Shown: positions 60,724-64,000 of the stretch, piece after piece
Layout of the letters: each line of letters starts with the position of its first letter
Position numbering within the stretch: the first letter of the stretch is position 1
Made by a program: the position numbers and the translations under genes
From: Sphingomonas sp. SRS2
Lineage (GTDB): Bacteria; Pseudomonadota; Alphaproteobacteria; Sphingomonadales; Sphingomonadaceae
Assembly (NCBI RefSeq): GCF_000971055.1
Contig: NZ_LARW01000066.1
Coordinates: 1 to 64,000 of the forward strand
Direction of reading: 5' to 3'
DNA length: 64,000 nt
The notes under the pieces: model-generated
Databases searched by the model: none
Seen by the model: only the letters and a program-made list of their open reading frames with translations
What the model was told of the DNA's origin: nothing

Positions 60724-61452
60724 CTAGTCCTTCTTGTCCATCAGCTTGCCGCCGCAGCGGATGTCTCCAGAACCAACCTTGTTGAACGTGCAGCTGGGGC
60801 GGCCGCCCACGGTTATGTCGCCCGATCCCACGATGCTCGCCCTGGCGATGCGCGTCGGCCCCACCGTGATGTCGCCCGATCCCGCGACCGACGCGGTGAG
60901 CAGGTTGACCGTCAGACCGGCGGCGCGCAGGTCGCCCGATCCCTGCACCATGGTGTCGGCCCGGCCTGTGCGGCCGGCGATCGACAGGTCGCCCGAGCCC
61001 GTCACCGCAGCCTTGAGCCGGCTGGTTTCGAGCTGACCGACCACCATATTCCCTGATCCTGTGAGCAGCGCACTGAAGGCGGTGGTGCGGACCTTGTCGA
61101 TGCTGATGTCGCCCGATCCGGTCAGTTCGGCCGACTCGAGGGTCGCGACGCCGATGTCGATCATGACCGCGTCGTTCTTGCCCCAGCTCACGCTACGCCA
61201 GTTCCAGCCTTTCTCGGTGGTGACGACCAGCATGTCGCCGCGCGATTCGACGATCAGCTTATCGATCCGCGCCGCCGGTCCATTGGCGACCACCGAGGCC
61301 CTGCCGCCGCTGCGGACCCGCACCGTATAGGGGCCTTCGACGCGGAGCTTGGTGAAGCTCGGCACCGGAAAGCTGCGTGTCGCGGCATTGGCGGGCAGGG
61401 CGACGGCGGCAGCCAGCGGCAGGCCGATCAGGGTGGCGATCGATAGGCGCAT
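60724..61452 (-). CDS. secreted GIN-domain (DUF2807) protein
   Basis: This 242-residue protein has a clear signal peptide (MRLSIATLIGLPLAAAVALP, cleaved near ANAA) followed by a DUF2807 'putative auto-transporter adhesin head GIN' domain. The signature turn GSGD/GSGN recurs seven times from ~residue 110 on, spaced about 18-22 residues (TGSGDISID, TGSGNMVVG, TGSGDLSIA, QGSGDLRAA, AGSGDITVG, VGSGDITVG, VGSGDIRCG). This is the ladder of a right-handed beta-helix. The protein is periplasmic or surface-located with unknown function. AAAGGAT precedes the ATG. Confidence 0.86.
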   Translation of the reverse strand: MRLSIATLIGLPLAAAVALPANAATRSFPVPSFTKLRVEGPYTVRVRSGGRASVVANGPAARIDKLIVESRGDMLVVTTEKGWNWRSVSWGKNDAVMIDIGVATLESAELTGSGDISIDKVRTTAFSALLTGSGNMVVGQLETSRLKAAVTGSGDLSIAGRTGRADTMVQGSGDLRAAGLTVNLLTASVAGSGDITVGPTRIARASIVGSGDITVGGRPSCTFNKVGSGDIRCGGKLMDKKD

Positions 61453-61520
61453 CGGGGCGATCCTTTCCTTCTGTATTATCGAAATAATACGGGGAAGAGA
61501 GTGCCGCGGCAAGCGGACAT

Positions 61521-61554
61521 GAAAAAGGGCGGCCCCGAAGGACCGCCCTTTTTC
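61521..61554 (-). terminator. intrinsic terminator after carD
   Basis: A perfect 12-bp stem GAAAAAGGGCGG / CCGCCCTTTTTC with a 10-base loop starts 25 bases after the carD stop on the minus strand. Its outer A/T pairs give a T5 run in either direction, so it can work on both strands. Confidence 0.85.
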
Positions 61555-61579
61555 AGACCACCGCCCATGGGGCAGGAGC

Positions 61580-62098
61580 TTATTTGTTGTGGATCGCCGC
61601 AGCCTTGCGGAGGATGTCGAGGATCTTTTCCTGCGCGGTAGGCTCATCGACCGCTTCCATCGCCGCGAGTTCGCGGGCCAGGCGGCTGGTCGCCGCTTCG
61701 AAGATCTGACGCTCCGAATAGCTCTGCTCCGGCTGATCGTCGGCGCGAAACAGGTCGCGGACCACTTCGGAGATCGACACCAGGTCGCCCGAATTGATCT
61801 TCGCTTCATATTCCTGGGCGCGGCGCGACCACATGGTGCGCTTGACCTTGGGCTTGCCCTTGAGCGTGGTCAGGGCTTCGCCCATCGTCACGCTCGACGA
61901 CAGCTTGCGCATGCCGACGGCCTCGGCCTTGTTGGTGGGGACGCGCAGCGTCATGCGCTCCTTTTCGAAACGCAGCACATATAGTTCGAGTTTGGCTCCC
62001 GCAATTTCCTGGCTTTGCAATTCGACCACGCGGCCGACACCATGCTTGGGATAAACGACATAATCGCCGACGACGAAGCTCAGCGCCTTGGCAGCCAT
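61580..62098 (-). CDS. carD: CarD-family transcriptional regulator
   Basis: This 172-residue RNA-polymerase-binding protein has an N-terminal RNAP-interaction (CarD/TRCF) Tudor-like domain (VGDYVVYPKHGVGRVVELQS...ERMTLRVPTNKAEAVGMR) and a helical C-terminal part (KRTMWSRRAQEYEAKINSGD). CarD stabilises the open promoter complex, especially at rRNA promoters. Its position after fdxA and a helicase/S4 pair is common in alphaproteobacteria. The 232-base gap upstream (62099-62330) shows only a leader with AAGAAAGG before the ATG. Confidence 0.95.
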   Translation of the reverse strand: MAAKALSFVVGDYVVYPKHGVGRVVELQSQEIAGAKLELYVLRFEKERMTLRVPTNKAEAVGMRKLSSSVTMGEALTTLKGKPKVKRTMWSRRAQEYEAKINSGDLVSISEVVRDLFRADDQPEQSYSERQIFEAATSRLARELAAMEAVDEPTAQEKILDILRKAAAIHNK

Positions 62099-62330
62099 TT
62101 AGCAGACCTTTCTTTGGGATGCCGGAAAAGGCCCCGCCAGATCCGCCCTCCCCGCGGCGATCGACGGCAATCCTGACACGGCGGATCACAGGTTCCATGT
62201 TGCAGGCGCTCTTGGAACGCGCCCGAATACGAATCTTGTAACACATTGGTAAGCGAAAAGCCAGCATCTCGGGCATTTCGCCTTCGAGGTGCCGGATTCG
62301 CGCTATCGATTTCGCAATGACAGAGGGCGG

Positions 62331-62669
62331 TCAGTCGCCCTGGCCGGGCTCCGGCGAGAAATATTTGTCATATTTGCCGTCGACGCCTTTGAATTCGTCG
62401 GCATCGGCGGGCGCGTCGCGCTTGCGGGTGATATTGGGCCACTGCGCCGAAAAGGTCGTGTTGACCTCCAGCCACTGCTCCAGCCCGGATTCGGTATCGG
62501 GCAGGATCGCCTCGGCCGGACATTCCGGCTCGCAGACGCCGCAGTCGATGCACTCGCTCGGGTTGATGACGAGCATGTTGTCGCCTTCATAGAAGCAGTC
62601 GACCGGGCACACCTCGACACAGTCCATATACTTGCACTTGATGCAGGCATCGGTGACGACGTAGGTCAT
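62331..62669 (-). CDS. fdxA: seven-iron ferredoxin FdxA
   Basis: This 112-residue ferredoxin has two cluster motifs. [20 protein letters not shown] binds the [3Fe-4S] and part of the [4Fe-4S] cluster, and [16 protein letters not shown] completes them. The long C-terminal tail ([20 protein letters not shown]) is typical of the FdxA type. It is a low-potential electron carrier in the cytoplasm. It lies 30 bases downstream of the S4-domain gene on the same strand. Confidence 0.95.
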   Translation of the reverse strand: MTYVVTDACIKCKYMDCVEVCPVDCFYEGDNMLVINPSECIDCGVCEPECPAEAILPDTESGLEQWLEVNTTFSAQWPNITRKRDAPADADEFKGVDGKYDKYFSPEPGQGD

Positions 62670-62699
62670 TGTAGCTCCTTGGGGACGAACGGGCCCCCG

Positions 62700-62981
62700 T
62701 TAGGTCCCCGCCAGCCCGCCGTCAACAGGGGGTGGGGAGAGGTCGCTATAGCAGGCGCGAGCCTCCGGCGCGGGGCCGCGCCGCACGGGCAGCGCTTCGA
62801 TCCTGATCACGCGGACCCGGTCATGCAGCGGAAAGCTCAGCACATTGCCAGGCGCGACGTTGATATGAGCCCGGTCGATGACGCGCCCGTCGATCCGCAT
62901 ATGGCCGCCCGCCGCCACCGCCTGCGCCATTGCGCGGGTCTTGGTCAGCCGGGTGAACCAGAGGAACTTATCGACCCGCAT
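62700..62981 (-). CDS. S4-domain RNA-binding protein (Hsp15-like)
   Basis: This ~93-residue protein carries one S4 RNA-binding domain: MRVDKFLWFTRLTKTRAMAQ, then GGHMRIDGRVIDRAHINVAP. A short basic tail (VRRGPAPEA) follows. Hsp15-type proteins bind stalled 50S subunits. The ATG at 62981 fits the family start. A GTG at 62996 would add five residues. The start overlaps the end of the helicase gene by 14 bases, so the two are coupled. Confidence 0.88.
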   Translation of the reverse strand: MRVDKFLWFTRLTKTRAMAQAVAAGGHMRIDGRVIDRAHINVAPGNVLSFPLHDRVRVIRIEALPVRRGPAPEARACYSDLSPPPVDGGLAGT

Positions 62982-64000
62982 TGCCGGCGGCGGCACCCGG
63001 ATAGAGGTCGGCCAGCGCGCCGAAGGCGTTGCCGGGCCGGCGGATCACCTCCTTGCGCGGTTCGCGCTTGCCTTTCCAGACCCAGGCATCCGGCTCGCCC
63101 TGTGGGGTCGCGCGGAAGCCGAGTGCGAGCATAAGCTGGGCGAAGCTGGCATGGCGCAGGCCGAGTGATGTGGATAATCCGGGATCAGGGGTAAAGGGCG
63201 TGCGGCCGCTGCGCGCATCATGGGCAAGACGCGCGAGCCGTTCGACCAGATCCACCCGGAGCATCTGCGCTCCGAGCGCACGGAAGCCGGCGCGCACCAT
63301 CGCCTCGCAGGCGGCGGTGTCGGGCGGGGTATTCATCGACACCGCGCCGGGCACCGGCAGCTCGGGCATCATTTGTCCCTCGGCCGCGGCGAACAGCGCC
63401 AGCCGCCAGCGGGTCGGCTCCGGTTTAAGCAGCGTCGGCGAATGGACGTCGAGGGTTCCGATCTTGACGTCGAGCCGCTCGGCGCGCGAGCGCCCATCGC
63501 GGTCGAGATGCTCGATCGCCGAGGCGATGACGGATCGCGATATCACGCCGCCCGCCTCGGCCAGCGGCGACAGCAGGGCGCGCAGCGAGGCGGGGCAGGC
63601 CGGGTCGCGCGCCGCCTCGAAATAGCGGGTGAGCGGTTTCAGCTCGCGTTGGACTCGCGCTTCGAGCCAGGCGGCGAGCCGTTCCTCGACGCCCGAGCGG
63701 TCGGCCGTGCTGAGCGTGTCGAGCGCGCGGTGCAGGCGGATGCGCGGGCTGAGCAGCGTCCGCCCCTTTTCGAGCCGAGCCACGACATCGCCGCGCCAGA
63801 AGATCGCGACGGGTCGGCCAGCGTCGGTCGCGAGCGTGAAATGGCCGTCCTCGTCGGCGGCGAGTTGCCGCGCGCGAGACGCCAGCTCGGTGCCCAACCG
63901 CCGCTCCGCCGCCGCCATCAGGCGCTTCATGTCACCATGCCGGGCAAGGTGATCGGCCTTGAAGCGGAAACCGATCAGCCGTCCGATCGGTTCGCCGTCG
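62968..64000 (-). CDS. helicase-related protein, C-terminal part (runs off the window)
   Basis: The minus-strand frame is open from the window edge and ends at 62968, giving ~343 residues (first in-window segment DGEPIGRLIGFRFKADHLAR). This matches the C-terminal region of the large alphaproteobacterial DEAD/H helicase that sits before an S4 protein, fdxA and carD. The C-terminal region contains GFRALGAQMLRVDLVERLAR and the end DAWVWKGKREPRKEVIRRPG. The ATPase motifs lie outside. It is probably an RNA or DNA helicase of the Suv3/MgpS-like kind. The name is by neighbourhood and tail only. Confidence 0.75.
   Translation of the reverse strand, partial: DGEPIGRLIGFRFKADHLARHGDMKRLMAAAERRLGTELASRARQLAADEDGHFTLATDAGRPVAIFWRGDVVARLEKGRTLLSPRIRLHRALDTLSTADRSGVEERLAAWLEARVQRELKPLTRYFEAARDPACPASLRALLSPLAEAGGVISRSVIASAIEHLDRDGRSRAERLDVKIGTLDVHSPTLLKPEPTRWRLALFAAAEGQMMPELPVPGAVSMNTPPDTAACEAMVRAGFRALGAQMLRVDLVERLARLAHDARSGRTPFTPDPGLSTSLGLRHASFAQLMLALGFRATPQGEPDAWVWKGKREPRKEVIRRPGNAFGALADLYPGAAAGNAGR

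Noticed and set aside
60724-61809. A 361-residue reading that joins the GIN-domain protein to residues upstream inside carD
   Set aside because: The signal peptide start at 61452 with its ribosome site is clear, and the extra part is an out-of-frame reading of carD across a terminator.
1-64000. CRISPR arrays, tRNA or rRNA genes, phage or conjugation genes
   Set aside because: I looked for regular spaced repeats, tRNA-like cloverleaf ends, rRNA segments and phage/plasmid proteins and recognised none. A covariance-model scan would be needed to exclude a missed tRNA.

Overview
The window looks like a chromosomal segment of a sphingomonad (Sphingomonadales, Alphaproteobacteria). The evidence is high G+C with strong third-position GC, four TonB-dependent receptors (TBDRs) sitting next to aromatic-type oxygenases, a rel/rpoZ pair, and the alphaproteobacterial order helicase - S4 protein - fdxA - carD at the right end. 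I cannot name the species. I recognised no tRNA, rRNA or CRISPR array.

Positions 1-44,100 are an accessory catabolic region. It opens with the end of an IS5-family element that has cut a dienelactone hydrolase gene, then a TBDR on the minus strand, AraC- and IclR-type regulators, and a second TBDR. Next come an SDR, a carboxylic acid reductase (CAR) and an MFS carrier. From 14,111 to 23,960 a run of ten genes, the later ones stop/start overlapped, encodes a flavin aromatic hydroxylase, two Rieske oxygenases, a 2-hydroxyacid dehydrogenase, a glycerate-kinase-like protein, a class III CoA-transferase, an HMG-CoA-lyase-like aldolase and a LeuCD-type dehydratase. Positions 24,243-32,086 hold an aldehyde dehydrogenase, an M24-fold protein that has lost its metal ligands, a P450 resembling the guaiacol O-demethylase GcoA, a [2Fe-2S] ferredoxin, a MarR regulator, maleylacetate reductase and an aromatic-acid MFS carrier.

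Positions 32,132-40,874 look like one regulated unit. A near-perfect sigma-54 promoter, preceded by a pair of 16-bp palindromic sites at the usual upstream-activator distance, drives a flavin monooxygenase of acyl-CoA dehydrogenase fold, a TBDR, a VanA-type Rieske oxygenase, a dienelactone hydrolase, an EthD-like protein and a TAXI-type binding protein with no signal peptide. The convergent gene encodes a XylR/DmpR-type activator (XylR_N-V4R-AAA-Fis), and a third copy of the 16-bp site lies upstream of it. A fourth TBDR and a SnoaL-like protein close the region. My reading, which is inference, is uptake and O-demethylation/hydroxylation of methoxylated or hydroxylated aromatics, with the lower pathway passing through maleylacetate and a branched CoA-thioester aldol cleavage. 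No ring-cleavage dioxygenase is visible, so the route is incomplete here.

Positions 44,252-51,468 are a complete histidine utilisation locus: hutI-H-G-U-D coupled on the minus strand and hutF divergent. It is of the two-step type (HutF then HutG), with a HutC-like operator between the divergent genes.

Positions 51,655-64,000 are core genome: a DUF6356 protein, bifunctional (p)ppGpp synthetase/hydrolase, rpoZ, a phospholipid-methyltransferase-like protein, a LysR regulator, a cyclophilin, a DHA2 efflux pump, mgtE, a DUF1489 protein, a GIN-domain secreted protein, carD, fdxA, an S4-domain protein and the C-terminal part of a helicase.
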